64,000 nucleotides of DNA from Bradyrhizobium sp. CCBAU 051011 (GTDB taxonomy: Bacteria; Pseudomonadota; Alphaproteobacteria; Rhizobiales; Xanthobacteraceae). Location: contig NZ_CP022222.1 of NCBI RefSeq assembly GCF_009930815.1, positions 2,460,501 to 2,524,500 of the forward strand, in the 5' to 3' direction. This document shows, one piece after another, positions 54,210-63,332 of this stretch. The notes under the pieces were generated by a model. That model saw nothing but the letters and a program-made list of their open reading frames with translations, did no database searches and was not told the origin of the DNA. The translations under genes and the position numbers were made by a program. Position 1 is the stretch's first letter. Each line of letters opens with the position of its first letter.

Positions 54210-54357
54210 GTCATTGCGAGGAGCTCGCGACAAAATTGCAAAGCAATTTTGCGCTGAAGCGACGAAGCAATCCATCTATCCCCGAGTTGAGGAATGGATT
54301 GCTTCGCGGAGCCTGTCATCGGGCGCGCGTTCGCGCGACCCGTTGGCTCGCAATGAC
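54210..54357. repeat. GTCAT...ATGAC palindromic element, family C (long form, reversed)
   Basis: The element runs from GTCATTGCGAGG to CGCAATGAC. The extra inner block appears as the reverse complement of the one at 10311 and 19197. A separate hairpin AAATTGC / GCAATTT lies near 54235-54252. Confidence 0.75.
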
Positions 54358-54390
54358 AGGGATAAGTCTCGCCGACCCTAACGAGAAACA

Positions 54391-55632
54391 TCACGCCTTG
54401 CGCTTCGCCGCTTCCTTCTGCAAATCCGGCGCGTTGATGGTCGGAATCGCAACCCGTCCCGGGCCGGTATGGGCAAGCGCCGCAGCCGCCTTTTCGTTCT
54501 CCATGATCTTGGCCATCACGGCCTGACCTGCGCGCTCGAACACCGCGCGGTTCTCGATCAGGAATTTCTGCGACTCGCGCAGCTTGGCGACGTAGCCGTT
54601 GATCTCCGGGATCACGTAGCGGGCAACCATGTCCCAGCTTCGCCGGGTATTTTCCGGATTGGCCCAGTCATGCACGAAGCCGATGATGGCGCCGACGCCG
54701 CCCGAGACGTGCATCAGGTTCTTGATGGTTTTGACCAGGTCGTCCGGCGTGCCGATGGTGGAGGCGGCATTTTCGCCGCCGGCCGTCTTCTCGATCGCAT
54801 CCTCGGGCGAGGTGAACGGCTCCAGCCCCGGCCGCTGCAGCGTGCGGACATTATATTCATTGTGCCAGCGCATCAGACCGGCGCCGGCCTCGCGCTGTGC
54901 CTGCTCGCGTGTCTCGGCGATGTGCCAGCTCAAGAGCACGCGCCAGTCGGAACGGCTCACCGTGGTGCCGGCCTTCCTGGCGGCATCCTCGGCAAAGCCC
55001 CATTGCGTCGGCAGCGCCATCAGGCCCTGCGTGGACATCGAGCCGAGCGAGATGATGCCGATGCCGTATTTGCCGGCCAGCGTCATGCCCGAGGGCGAGA
55101 TCTGCGACGCCACCACGAACGGCATATCTTCCTGCAGCGGCAGCAATTGCAGCGCGGCGTCCTGCATGGTGAACCAGTCGCTCTTGGCGGTGACGCGCTC
55201 GCCCTTGAACAGGCGACGGATGACCGCGATCGCTTCGTCCTGGCGGTCACGCTGCGTCATTGGATCGATGCCGAGCGTGTGCGCGTCGGAGGCGAGCGCG
55301 CCGGGCCCCGAGCCGAAAATGGCACGGCCGCCGGTCATCCAGTCGAGCTGCACCATGCGCTGTGCGACATTGTAGGGGTGATGATAGGGCAGGGAGACCA
55401 CGCCGGTGCCGAGCTTGATGCGCTTGGTGCGCTCGCCGGCCGCCGCCAAAAACATTTCCGACGAAGCGATCATTTCCCAGCCCGAGGAATGGTGCTCGCC
55501 GCACCAGAACTCGTCGTAACCAAGCGTGTCGATCTGCTCGACGAAATCGAGGTCGCGGCGGAACTGGAGCAGCGGATTCTCGCCGATCGGATGATGCGGG
55601 GCGAGAAAGGCTCCGAATTTCAGACGTGCCAT
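54391..55632 (-). CDS. LLM-class flavin-dependent oxidoreductase
   Basis: The product has 413 residues, luciferase superfamily. It begins ARLKFGAFLAPHHPIGENPL, with FWCGEHHSSGWEMIASSEMF, GTGVVSLPYHHPYNVAQRM and SGPGALASDAHTLGIDP, the FMN-binding pattern of the limonene-monooxygenase-like branch. A C-terminal helical tail of about 60 residues is longer than usual. It lies downstream of an Lrp/AsnC regulator on the same strand. The substrate is unknown. Confidence 0.9.
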   Translation of the reverse strand: MARLKFGAFLAPHHPIGENPLLQFRRDLDFVEQIDTLGYDEFWCGEHHSSGWEMIASSEMFLAAAGERTKRIKLGTGVVSLPYHHPYNVAQRMVQLDWMTGGRAIFGSGPGALASDAHTLGIDPMTQRDRQDEAIAVIRRLFKGERVTAKSDWFTMQDAALQLLPLQEDMPFVVASQISPSGMTLAGKYGIGIISLGSMSTQGLMALPTQWGFAEDAARKAGTTVSRSDWRVLLSWHIAETREQAQREAGAGLMRWHNEYNVRTLQRPGLEPFTSPEDAIEKTAGGENAASTIGTPDDLVKTIKNLMHVSGGVGAIIGFVHDWANPENTRRSWDMVARYVIPEINGYVAKLRESQKFLIENRAVFERAGQAVMAKIMENEKAAAALAHTGPGRVAIPTINAPDLQKEAAKRKA

Positions 55633-55824
55633 GGGGTTTGCTCTCCGAAATTAAATTATTGTTCTTTGGATTGGCTCGGCAGCAAACCTACGTGGTGGGC
55701 AGGGGCAAGGCAATGCTGCAAGCCCGCGGCCAGTGCATGGTTGTCGCGCGGCCCGGCCGACATGCCGTCGCCCGGAATTCCCGTTCCTGAGGCTCAATCA
55801 AACAGGCGCAGTGCGAGTCACGCG

Positions 55825-56280
55825 CTAAACGCGGACGCTCCATGTCTCCTTCGCCGTCGACAGCGTGATCAGTGTCTCTGTTCGCTCCACGCCATCCACG
55901 GCCTTGATGGTTTCAGTGAGAAACCGTTCGAGATCGCGCGTGGTGCTGACGCGCACCTTCATGAGATAATTCCAGGCGCCGGTGATGTGATGGCACTCCA
56001 GCACGTCGGGCGAGGCCTTCACCCGTTCCAGGAAAACCGCTTCGACCTTCGGATTGCTCCAGCTCACCATGATGAAGGCGAGCAGATCGAGTCCGATCGC
56101 CTCCGGTGCGATCCGGGCGTGAAAACCGGAAATCATGCCGGTTCGAACCAGCCGCTTGATGCGGTCGTTGATGGTGGAAACCGCGACGCCGATCTTCTCG
56201 CTGAGAACAGCCAACGCCTGACGGTCGTCATCCTGCAGCAGCATCAGCAGTTGCCGGTCGGTGTCGTCTAGTTTCGCCAT
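55825..56280 (-). CDS. Lrp/AsnC-family transcriptional regulator
   Basis: The product has 151 residues: an N-terminal HTH (LDDTDRQLLMLLQDDDRQAL and VAVSTINDRIKRLVRTGMI) followed by a RAM/ACT ligand-binding domain with VLECHHITGAWNYLMKVRV. It is divergent from the MFS exporter and upstream of the LLM gene, so it may control either one; amino-acid-type effectors are typical of the family. Confidence 0.93.
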   Translation of the reverse strand: MAKLDDTDRQLLMLLQDDDRQALAVLSEKIGVAVSTINDRIKRLVRTGMISGFHARIAPEAIGLDLLAFIMVSWSNPKVEAVFLERVKASPDVLECHHITGAWNYLMKVRVSTTRDLERFLTETIKAVDGVERTETLITLSTAKETWSVRV

Positions 56281-56688
56281 CAGCCCTCGCCAGGAATTTC
56301 GGAAGTCTTACGGAATTAGACCGGCCGCCGAGCGCCTGCAAAGGCTTTCAGTGACTTTTCCGGCCCTCTTCTCGAATGAAGTCCGGAATGTATCGGTAGA
56401 ACCACCAACAAAAACGGAAAAACCTGAAAATTCCGAAAATATACACTTAGAGGGCAACCCCGGTGCGGTCGCCTCACCACCGAAGGATCGCCAGCATTGC
56501 AGCGAGGGCGGCGGGCACAATTTCGAAACGGCAGACATGAAGCATCCTTCGCAACGCCGATGCTGCCTGGTCGCAGGCCGCGGGAGCTGCGTTCAGGGCA
56601 CGGGTGATCGCTTACCTCGGGGGTAATCGCGGACATGACCGCAGGCTGAGATCATCCGCCGCACAGTTTCCCGGACGAGGCCGTTCTC
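56281..56688. other. Divergent intergenic region between the Lrp/AsnC regulator and the MFS gene
   Basis: A gene-free 408-bp region. AATTTCGGA and ACGGAATT near 56295-56318 form a loose inverted pair that could be a regulator site, and there is an A/T-rich patch at 56403-56452. I see no gene, and no promoter I would commit to. Confidence 0.35.
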
Positions 56689-58095
56689 ATGCATCAGATC
56701 GTCTCAACTCCCGTCGATACTTCGCGCCGCTGGTTGGTGCTCGCGACCGTGGTTGCGGCGCAATTCATGTTCGGGGTCGATGCCTTCATCGTTAACGTCG
56801 CGATCCCGACCATTGCAGCGGAGCTGCACGCGAGCGCGGCGCAGATCGAGGCGGTCATCGCGATCTATCTGATCGCCTATGCGACGCTGGTCATTACCGG
56901 CGGGCGGCTCGGCGACATCTACGGCACGCGCAATGTGTTCATCGCGGGCGTGGCGGGCTTCACCGTCACCTCGCTGTGGTGCGGGCTGGCGCAATCCGGG
57001 CCTGAATTGATCGTGGCGCGGCTGGCACAGGGCGCGACCGCGGCATTGATGGTGCCGCAGGTGCTCGCCACCATTCACTTGCTGTTTGCGGATGCTTCAC
57101 GTGCCCGCGCCTTCGGCATTTACGGCATCGTGCTTGGGCTGGCCGGCGCGGCCGGTTTTCTGCTCGGCGGCCTCCTGGTGACGCTCGATCTCGCTGGCGT
57201 CGGCTGGCGCGCGGTGTTTTTCGTCAACGTGCCCTTCGGCGCCGTCATCATTGCCGCCGCCTTCAGGATCATGCCGACGTTTCAGCGCCGGGCCGGCACG
57301 CGGCTGGACATTTCAGGCGCCATCGTGCTGTTTCTTGGGCTGCTATGCCTGATCGGTCCGCTGCTATCAGGCCATGACATGCAGTGGTCGCCATGGGTCT
57401 GGCTGGTGATGGCGGCGGGTCTTGTCATCATCGCAGGTTTCCTGCGGCTGGAGCGCGCGGTCGCCCGCCGCGGCGGTATGCCGCTGATTGATCTTGCGCT
57501 GCTGTCGGATGCCACGTTCATGCGCGGGCTGGCCGCAGTGTTCTTTTTCTTCTTCGCCAACCTCTCGTTCTACCTGGTCATGACGATCTACATGCAGAAG
57601 GGGCTGCATATTCCGCCGCTGCAGGCGGGGCTGGTCTTCCTGCCGCTGGCGCTGACCTTCGTGGTCGCCGCACGGCATGGTGGAATGCGCACCAAACATC
57701 GCGGCACGCTGGTATTGATCGAAGGGTGCGCGGTGCAGATTGCCGGCCTGGTGACTCTGGTCGCTACGGTCGAATGGATCGAGGCGCCGTCCGTCATCGT
57801 GCTGGCGCTGGTGCTGACGGTCTTCGGTTACGGTCAGGGGCTTGTCATGGCGCCGCTTTCAGGCGCGGTGCTGTCGAGCGTTAGACCGGCCAGCGCCGGT
57901 GCGGGCTCGGGCATGTACGGCACGACGGCGCAAATCGCTAACGCCGCCGGCGTGGCGGCGATCGGCGCGGTATTCTTCGCGATCGAATCAGCGCACTCGG
58001 CGCGGCTGGCATTGCTCGCTTCTGTCGCGCTGTTTGTCGCGTCGATCCTCGCCTGCGCCGCATTCCTGACATGGATGCGTCGGATCACAGGATGA
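56689..58095 (+). CDS. MFS transporter, DHA2 (14-TM drug:H+ antiporter) family
   Basis: The product has 468 residues with about 14 hydrophobic segments. The antiporter motif A-like GGRLGDIYGTRNVF follows TM2, VDAFIVNVAIPTIA lies in TM1 and a motif C-like GAAGFLLGGLLV lies in TM5. It probably exports a small hydrophobic compound from the cytoplasm using the proton gradient. Its divergent position to an Lrp/AsnC gene suggests control by that regulator. Confidence 0.92.
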   Translation: MHQIVSTPVDTSRRWLVLATVVAAQFMFGVDAFIVNVAIPTIAAELHASAAQIEAVIAIYLIAYATLVITGGRLGDIYGTRNVFIAGVAGFTVTSLWCGLAQSGPELIVARLAQGATAALMVPQVLATIHLLFADASRARAFGIYGIVLGLAGAAGFLLGGLLVTLDLAGVGWRAVFFVNVPFGAVIIAAAFRIMPTFQRRAGTRLDISGAIVLFLGLLCLIGPLLSGHDMQWSPWVWLVMAAGLVIIAGFLRLERAVARRGGMPLIDLALLSDATFMRGLAAVFFFFFANLSFYLVMTIYMQKGLHIPPLQAGLVFLPLALTFVVAARHGGMRTKHRGTLVLIEGCAVQIAGLVTLVATVEWIEAPSVIVLALVLTVFGYGQGLVMAPLSGAVLSSVRPASAGAGSGMYGTTAQIANAAGVAAIGAVFFAIESAHSARLALLASVALFVASILACAAFLTWMRRITG

Positions 58096-58220
58096 CACAT
58101 TAACGTCACCTGCCAAAATTTGATTGTGGGGAATGACAGTGCACGGCCTTTTTATTTTGCGGTGCAGCAACTATCTGTTCTTTGAAGAGTAGTTAAGAAC
58201 AATCGCCCCAGGAGCTGTCG

Positions 58221-59432
58221 TTGTCTCTCGCCAAGAACGTCGAATTCTTGCGCCATTTCCCGAAGCTGAACGGGTTCAATGGCTTGGGAATCTATGGCCG
58301 AAGCGCATCGCCCGGAGCTGAAAGTCCGCTGGTCGAAATCTCAGGATTCGGCACCAATCCCGGTGCGCTCAAGATGTTCGCGTATGTGCCGGAGCAATTG
58401 TTGCCCGCGCGCGCCCTTGTCGTCGTGCTGCACGGCTGCGGCCAGACCGCGACCGGTTACGATTTCGGCGCCGGCTGGTCGACGCTCGCCAAACGCTACG
58501 GCTTTGCGTTGTTGATGCCCGAGCAGCAGGCGGCCAACAACGCCAACACCTGCTTCAACTGGTTCAACCCGGGCGACATCGCGCGCGGCCGCGGCGAGGC
58601 TGCGTCGATCCGGCAGATGGTCGCGCGCATGGTCGCCGATCACAAACTCGATTCGCGCCGCATCTATGTGACCGGGCTTTCCGCCGGCGGCGCGATGACG
58701 TCGGTGATGCTGGCGACCTATCCGGAAGTGTTCGCGGGTGGGGCCATCATCGCGGGCCTGCCGTTCGGCATCGCCAGCAATGTCCGGGAAGCGCTCGGCG
58801 GTATGATGCAATCGACTTCACGCCCCTCGGGCAAGCTTGGCGATCTCGTGCGCAAGGCCTCCAAGCACAAGGGGCCGTGGCCGAAAGTGTCGGTGTGGCA
58901 CGGCAGCGCGGACCGCACGGTGAACCCGGGCAACGCCAACGAGATCATCAAGCAGTGGCTCGACGTCCACGGTCTGCCGACGGCGCCGATGTCGATCGGC
59001 GATGTCGACGGTCATCCGCGCGAAGTCTGGTGGAATGCCGACGGCGAGACCGTCGTCGAATCCTACACCATCACCGACATGGCCCACGGCACGCCGCTGG
59101 GGCTATCCGGCAGTGACGAGCGTTACGGCGCGGAGGGCGCGTTCCTGATCGAGGCAGGGATTTCCTCGTCCTATCACATCGCCAATTTTTTTGGCCTGAC
59201 CGAACGCGTCAGCCCGGCCAGCGAAGCAGCCAAGCCGGCGCAGGCGCCGAAGGTCGTTGCATCGGCTGCCACGGAATCCCTGCAGTCGTCCGATCTTGCC
59301 GCCAGGCTCTGGTCGAGGTCTCACAAGCCGGTTCGCCAGCCCAAGCCGGCACCGCGCGAGCCGAAGCGACGCGGCATCGATGTCAGCGGCGTCATCACCC
59401 GCGCGCTGACGGCCGCGGGATTGATGAAGTAG
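58221..59432 (+). CDS. PHB-depolymerase-family esterase
   Basis: The product has 403 residues, read from TTG 58221 (AGGAG upstream). It has VVLHGCGQTATGYDFGAGWS, nucleophile Ser154 in GLSAGGAMTSV, Asp in HGSADRTVNP and His in MAHGTPLG. NTCFNWFNPGDIARG is the family's second marker. There is no signal peptide, and the C-terminal ~80 residues are proline/lysine-rich, ending IDVSGVITRALTAAGLMK. It could act on intracellular polyhydroxybutyrate or a related polyester. Confidence 0.88.
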   Translation: MSLAKNVEFLRHFPKLNGFNGLGIYGRSASPGAESPLVEISGFGTNPGALKMFAYVPEQLLPARALVVVLHGCGQTATGYDFGAGWSTLAKRYGFALLMPEQQAANNANTCFNWFNPGDIARGRGEAASIRQMVARMVADHKLDSRRIYVTGLSAGGAMTSVMLATYPEVFAGGAIIAGLPFGIASNVREALGGMMQSTSRPSGKLGDLVRKASKHKGPWPKVSVWHGSADRTVNPGNANEIIKQWLDVHGLPTAPMSIGDVDGHPREVWWNADGETVVESYTITDMAHGTPLGLSGSDERYGAEGAFLIEAGISSSYHIANFFGLTERVSPASEAAKPAQAPKVVASAATESLQSSDLAARLWSRSHKPVRQPKPAPREPKRRGIDVSGVITRALTAAGLMK

Positions 59433-59467
59433 CACGGCATCACGGCCGTCAGGCGGATATTTTCAGC

Positions 59468-60148
59468 TCACATCTCGCCGGTGAGGAACGGATTGGTCAG
59501 CCGCTCCTGGCCGAGGCTGGATCCGGCGCCATGGCCGCAGATGAAGCCGACGTCGTCGCCGAGCGGCAGCAACTTTTCCTTGATCGAATTGATCAGCGTG
59601 GCGTGGCTGCCGCCGGGCAGGTCGGTGCGTCCGACCGAGCCGTTGAACAAGACGTCGCCGACATGGGCGAAGCGCAATTCCTTGTTGAAGAACACCACGC
59701 TGCCCGGTGAGTGGCCGGGGCAGTGCAGGATGTCGAAGGTGAGGTCGCCGATCGAGACCTGATCGCCTTCGTCGAGCCAGCGGTCGGGCCCGAAATTGCG
59801 CACCCCGGTCATGCCGAAGCGCTCGCCGCTCGAGACGACGTTGTCGAGCAGGAATTTATCGGCGATATGCGGGCCCTCGATCTTCACCTGCAGCGCGTCG
59901 CGCAATTCGGCGGCGCCGCCGACATGGTCGATATGGCCGTGCGTCAGCCAGATCTTCTCGACCGTGACGCCGGTCTGCTTGATCGCTTCCAGTATTCTGG
60001 GAACATCCCCGCCGGGATCGATCACTACGGCCTTCTTAGAGGGCTCGTGCCAGATGATGGTGCAGTTCTGCTCGAACAGCGTCACCGGCACGATCATCGC
60101 GCCGGCCTTGGCCTGGTTTTCGGCCTGGGTATCGGTTTTGTTGTCCAT
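59468..60148 (-). CDS. Metallo-beta-lactamase-fold hydrolase (YcbL/glyoxalase II-like)
   Basis: The product has 226 residues. The zinc motif THGHIDHVGG is at residues 69-78, CPGHSPGSVVFF supplies the next His, GDVLFNGSVGRTDLPGGSHA the bridging Asp and ICGHGAGSSLG the last His. This is the hydroxyacylglutathione-hydrolase-like group lacking the long C-terminal domain. Cytoplasmic. Confidence 0.93.
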   Translation of the reverse strand: MDNKTDTQAENQAKAGAMIVPVTLFEQNCTIIWHEPSKKAVVIDPGGDVPRILEAIKQTGVTVEKIWLTHGHIDHVGGAAELRDALQVKIEGPHIADKFLLDNVVSSGERFGMTGVRNFGPDRWLDEGDQVSIGDLTFDILHCPGHSPGSVVFFNKELRFAHVGDVLFNGSVGRTDLPGGSHATLINSIKEKLLPLGDDVGFICGHGAGSSLGQERLTNPFLTGEM

Positions 60149-60309
60149 GGGGGCACCATATTCATCCCGGGAGGGTGGTCAACACGGCTTTGTAATCATC
60201 GTGTTACCGGCGTGTGATGCACACGGCTCCGTGATAGGGTTGCATGTGGTTTGACAGTTTGGCGTGCGCTGCCGGATAGCGCCGCCGCCGGCCAATTCCG
60301 GGGGTCATC

Positions 60310-61149
60310 GTGGTTTCGACAGTCGAGACTTCCACCAGCCAAGCTTCTGCGTCGCCGCTGGCCGGGCCCCGTATTACTGCCCGGGCCTTCTTCGTCAGCG
60401 AGCGCCTGAATATGTCGGGGCTCGAGCGCGGCGACGTCCTCGCCACGATACCGCTTGCGTTTCGCGTCAATGCGAATGGTGTCGCGATTCTGTTCCGCTA
60501 TGGCGTGGTGGTCCTGATCGGGCTGAATGCGCTGGAAGAGGAGGAGTTCCTGCGCGGCCTGGAACATCGGATGACGGGCAAGCTCGCGCGACGCGACGAG
60601 GAAATCGCCATCATCGAGCTGGCTCCGGAAAAGGAAGATCAGATCCCGCCCGGCGGCCCGATCTGCCTGCAGAGCCTTTCGCCCGACCGCTTGATCCTGA
60701 TCGGCGAGGCGCTGGCGAAGAGCGTCGTTCTGGCGCGGCACGAACGCGAGGTTGCCAGCGTCTTTGATACGACCGAACCGTTCGCGCGGGAACTGGCGCG
60801 GAGCGGGCGCATGCGCGGCAGCCGTCGCTCGATCCTGCAAAATATCGGCAACGCGCTTCTGGTGCGGCATCGGGTATCTGGGCCGGTCGAAGTGGAAGAG
60901 AAACCCGACGTGCTCTGGGACAAGCCGCATCTCGAGCGCCTGTATGCCCGGCTGGAGGACGAGTACGAACTCAAGGAGCGCGCTGAATCGCTGAACGGCA
61001 AGCTCGCCGTGATCGCCGAGAGCGCCCAGGTGTTGACCGATATCATCGACACGCGGCGCTCGCTGCGGCTCGAAGTGATTATCGTGCTCCTGATCCTGTT
61101 CGAGGTTCTGGTGACTATCTATCAACTCGCCATGGGGCGGCACACCTGA
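60310..61149 (+). CDS. RMD1 (DUF155) family protein
   Basis: The product has 279 residues from GTG 60310. The DUF155 domain is at about 60-230, with LFRYGVVVLIGLNALEEEEF, an EKPDVLWDKPHLERLYARLE segment and NGKLAVIAESAQVLTDIIDT. A C-terminal hydrophobic anchor (VIIVLLILFEVLVTIYQLA) makes it a tail-anchored membrane protein. Yeast RMD1 relatives act in meiosis and mitochondria; the bacterial role is unknown. Confidence 0.9.
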   Translation: MVSTVETSTSQASASPLAGPRITARAFFVSERLNMSGLERGDVLATIPLAFRVNANGVAILFRYGVVVLIGLNALEEEEFLRGLEHRMTGKLARRDEEIAIIELAPEKEDQIPPGGPICLQSLSPDRLILIGEALAKSVVLARHEREVASVFDTTEPFARELARSGRMRGSRRSILQNIGNALLVRHRVSGPVEVEEKPDVLWDKPHLERLYARLEDEYELKERAESLNGKLAVIAESAQVLTDIIDTRRSLRLEVIIVLLILFEVLVTIYQLAMGRHT

Positions 61150-61171
61150 GCGGGGCCGTTATTGCAGATGG

Positions 61172-61273
61172 GTCATTCCGGGATGGTCCGTAAGGACCAG
61201 ACCTCAGGGGCGCAATTGCGCCCCGGGGAATCTCGAGATTCCGGGTTCTCGCTTTCGCGAGCCCCGGAATGAC
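61172..61273. repeat. GTCAT...ATGAC palindromic element, family B (long)
   Basis: The element runs from GTCATTCCGGG to CCCCGGAATGAC. It has three inner palindromes: GGTCC/GGACC, GGGGCGCAATTGCGCCCC and GGAATCTCGAGATTCC. It lies between convergent genes. Confidence 0.8.
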
Positions 61274-61285
61274 GGGTAGGTCATA

Positions 61286-62407
61286 CTACCGCTTGATCTG
61301 CGCCTTCAGCGTATCCTCGACGACGCGGTCGAACGAAGATGTTTTCGGCGCTGCCTTGGCGCGTTGGTCGGCGACGTATTTGTCACGCTTCGCCACCAGT
61401 GCAGAAAGCTTTTCGTTGAGCGCCTTGCGCTGGGTCATCTGCTTGTTGACCTCGTCTACGCGCTGCTCGGGCTTCAGCGCGCGCAGATTGTCGGGCAGGT
61501 CTTCCTCCTTGATGGCCGAAAGCCTGCTGCGGCCGGCCGTGACGTCGGCGACGAGATCGCCGTCGCCGGTGACGGCTTCCGACGTCACCTTGGAGCGCTT
61601 GTTGAGATAGCTTGCCATCTCCGAGGCCTGCGCCGGCGCGGCGGCGGCGACCTCGGACAATTGCTTGGTCTTGCCCTCGGTACGTTTTTGCAGGTGTTTC
61701 GGCCCGTAGGGGATCACGGTGCCGTTGATCTCGCGCTGCAGGATGATGATCTCCTCGTCGAACGGCGTTTCGATCAGCACCACTTCGCCGCCGTCCTGCG
61801 GGATCGGAATGAAGCGGCCGTTGCCGTTCTGGGCGATGTCGCGCCAGATCCGTGCGGTGTCCTGGGCGTTGCCGGCCAGCACCGCGTTGACGATGATGTC
61901 CCTCTGCTTCGCCACCGACAGCGTCACCGGATATTTGGTGTCCTGCGCATAATCCATGTGCGGCGGCGCATCGCCCACCAGGAACACGATTCGCCTGACA
62001 TCGCCGCCGCTGGTCCACTGCAGCTTGTTGACGGCAACGTCCAGCGCCTCGTTGACGCTCTCCGGCCAGTCGCCGCCGCCGCGCGCCTTCAATTCGAGCA
62101 GGTGGGCGTAGAGATCCTGGATGTCGGTGGTGAGGTCGATCTTTTTGGTGACGTAGTCGTCGCCGATGTCGCGATAGGCGACGAGGCCCATGCGGATGTC
62201 GGCGTCGGGATTGGAATCGACGATGGCTGTGGCAATCGACCAGATCTTGCGCTTGGCGCCTTCGATCAGGCCGCCCATCGAGCCGGTGGTATCCAGCACG
62301 AAAGCGACTTCGACGGCGGGTTTGGCGATGGCCTGCGACAGGCCGGCAGAGAGAGGGAGGGTGGCGATAGCGAATGCGAGCGAGCGAAGGGTGATGCGTG
62401 ACTTCAT
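61286..62407 (-). CDS. Secreted von Willebrand factor type A domain protein
   Basis: The product has 373 residues. The signal peptide ends GLSQAIA and the VWA domain starts at about 32. The MIDAS metal site is DTTGSMGG (Asp39-Ser43), with later Thr and Asp in DLTTDIQDL and FLVGDAPPHMDY. The C-terminal third is a charged coiled coil (KQLSEVAAAAPAQASEMASY). ATG 62407 has GGAGGAGATC upstream, which decides it against the longer frame. It is probably a periplasmic protein-binding factor. Confidence 0.9.
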   Translation of the reverse strand: MKSRITLRSLAFAIATLPLSAGLSQAIAKPAVEVAFVLDTTGSMGGLIEGAKRKIWSIATAIVDSNPDADIRMGLVAYRDIGDDYVTKKIDLTTDIQDLYAHLLELKARGGGDWPESVNEALDVAVNKLQWTSGGDVRRIVFLVGDAPPHMDYAQDTKYPVTLSVAKQRDIIVNAVLAGNAQDTARIWRDIAQNGNGRFIPIPQDGGEVVLIETPFDEEIIILQREINGTVIPYGPKHLQKRTEGKTKQLSEVAAAAPAQASEMASYLNKRSKVTSEAVTGDGDLVADVTAGRSRLSAIKEEDLPDNLRALKPEQRVDEVNKQMTQRKALNEKLSALVAKRDKYVADQRAKAAPKTSSFDRVVEDTLKAQIKR

Positions 62408-62563
62408 GGATCTCCTCCAGATGTTTCGTCCCCTCGGAACCCAGGTTCCACCGCCTTCGCGGTGGGCTGTGGCCGAAAACAAGGCGGCCGGGGTCGAAAT
62501 TGCGGCTGATGGTGCGCTGGTCCGACTGTTGGACGGTCCGAAATCGGTTATGGTTCGAGCGCC

Positions 62564-63052
62564 ATGGAATCATCACCCGCCCGCCACATCAGCCTCGTGC
62601 CCGCGCCGGATCGCCGCCAGTCGGAGACGGCGCTCGCGATCGCGCGCGGCACCGCGCGGCTGTTACGATCGCTGGGATTTTCCTGCATCAGCGAACTGCC
62701 GCTGCCGTCGGGCCGGCGCGCCGATCTGGTGGCACTGAACGAGCGCGGCGAAATCTGGATCGTCGAGATCAAGTCGTCGGTGGAAGATCTGCGCGCCGAC
62801 CAGAAATGGCAGGACTACCGGATGCATTGCGACCGGCTGTTCTTCGCCTTCACGCAGGACCTGCCTTGCGAGATTTTTCCGGAAGGCACCGGCCTGATCA
62901 TCGCCGATGCCTATGGCGCCCATCTGCATTGTGAAGCGCCGGAGCACCGTCTGCCGGCGGCCACGCGCAAATCGATGACGGTGCGGTTTGCAATGGCGGC
63001 AGCCCAACGCATCAACCGCCTGGTCGATCCGCAGGGGCATAGCGAGTTTTAG
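62564..63052 (+). CDS. mmcB: MmcB-family DNA repair protein (PD-(D/E)XK nuclease fold)
   Basis: The product has 162 residues. The nuclease core is visible: RRADLVALNERGEIWIVEIK with the Asp and the E-x-K pair, then QDYRMHCDRLFFAF. MmcB is an SOS-regulated alphaproteobacterial protein required for mitomycin C resistance. I saw no clear LexA box (GTTC-N7-GTTC) immediately upstream. Confidence 0.9.
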   Translation: MESSPARHISLVPAPDRRQSETALAIARGTARLLRSLGFSCISELPLPSGRRADLVALNERGEIWIVEIKSSVEDLRADQKWQDYRMHCDRLFFAFTQDLPCEIFPEGTGLIIADAYGAHLHCEAPEHRLPAATRKSMTVRFAMAAAQRINRLVDPQGHSEF

Positions 63053-63332
63053 ACTGCGAAGCGGCCTCGCCGGCGCAAAATCCGCAATCCGAGAGCGTGT
63101 CTGCTGGATTCAGCCAATGGGCGCATGAACTGGTTATCCTATCGCCTCTGGCATGATTCTTACGGTGATCGATGATCCCGGCTGCCGCATCAGCCCTGGC
63201 TTTTCAAGAAGAGCATTTGTGGAACCTAACGAAACCTCCGACGTTCTTTTTCGCGAATGAGCAGCGCCGTCGCCCCGGCGCAGCAAGCGCAGACGCCGAG
63301 GCGCTGCGCTGCGCTGGTCGGAGGAAACGCTC

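Noticed and set aside
54469..56271. 600-codon plus-strand frame opposite the LLM and Lrp/AsnC genes
   Set aside because: It is antisense to two genes with clear motifs and has no domain.
3999..61273. CRISPR array as an explanation of the repeated palindromic units
   Set aside because: The units are dispersed, single, of variable interior length and without regular spacers or cas genes.
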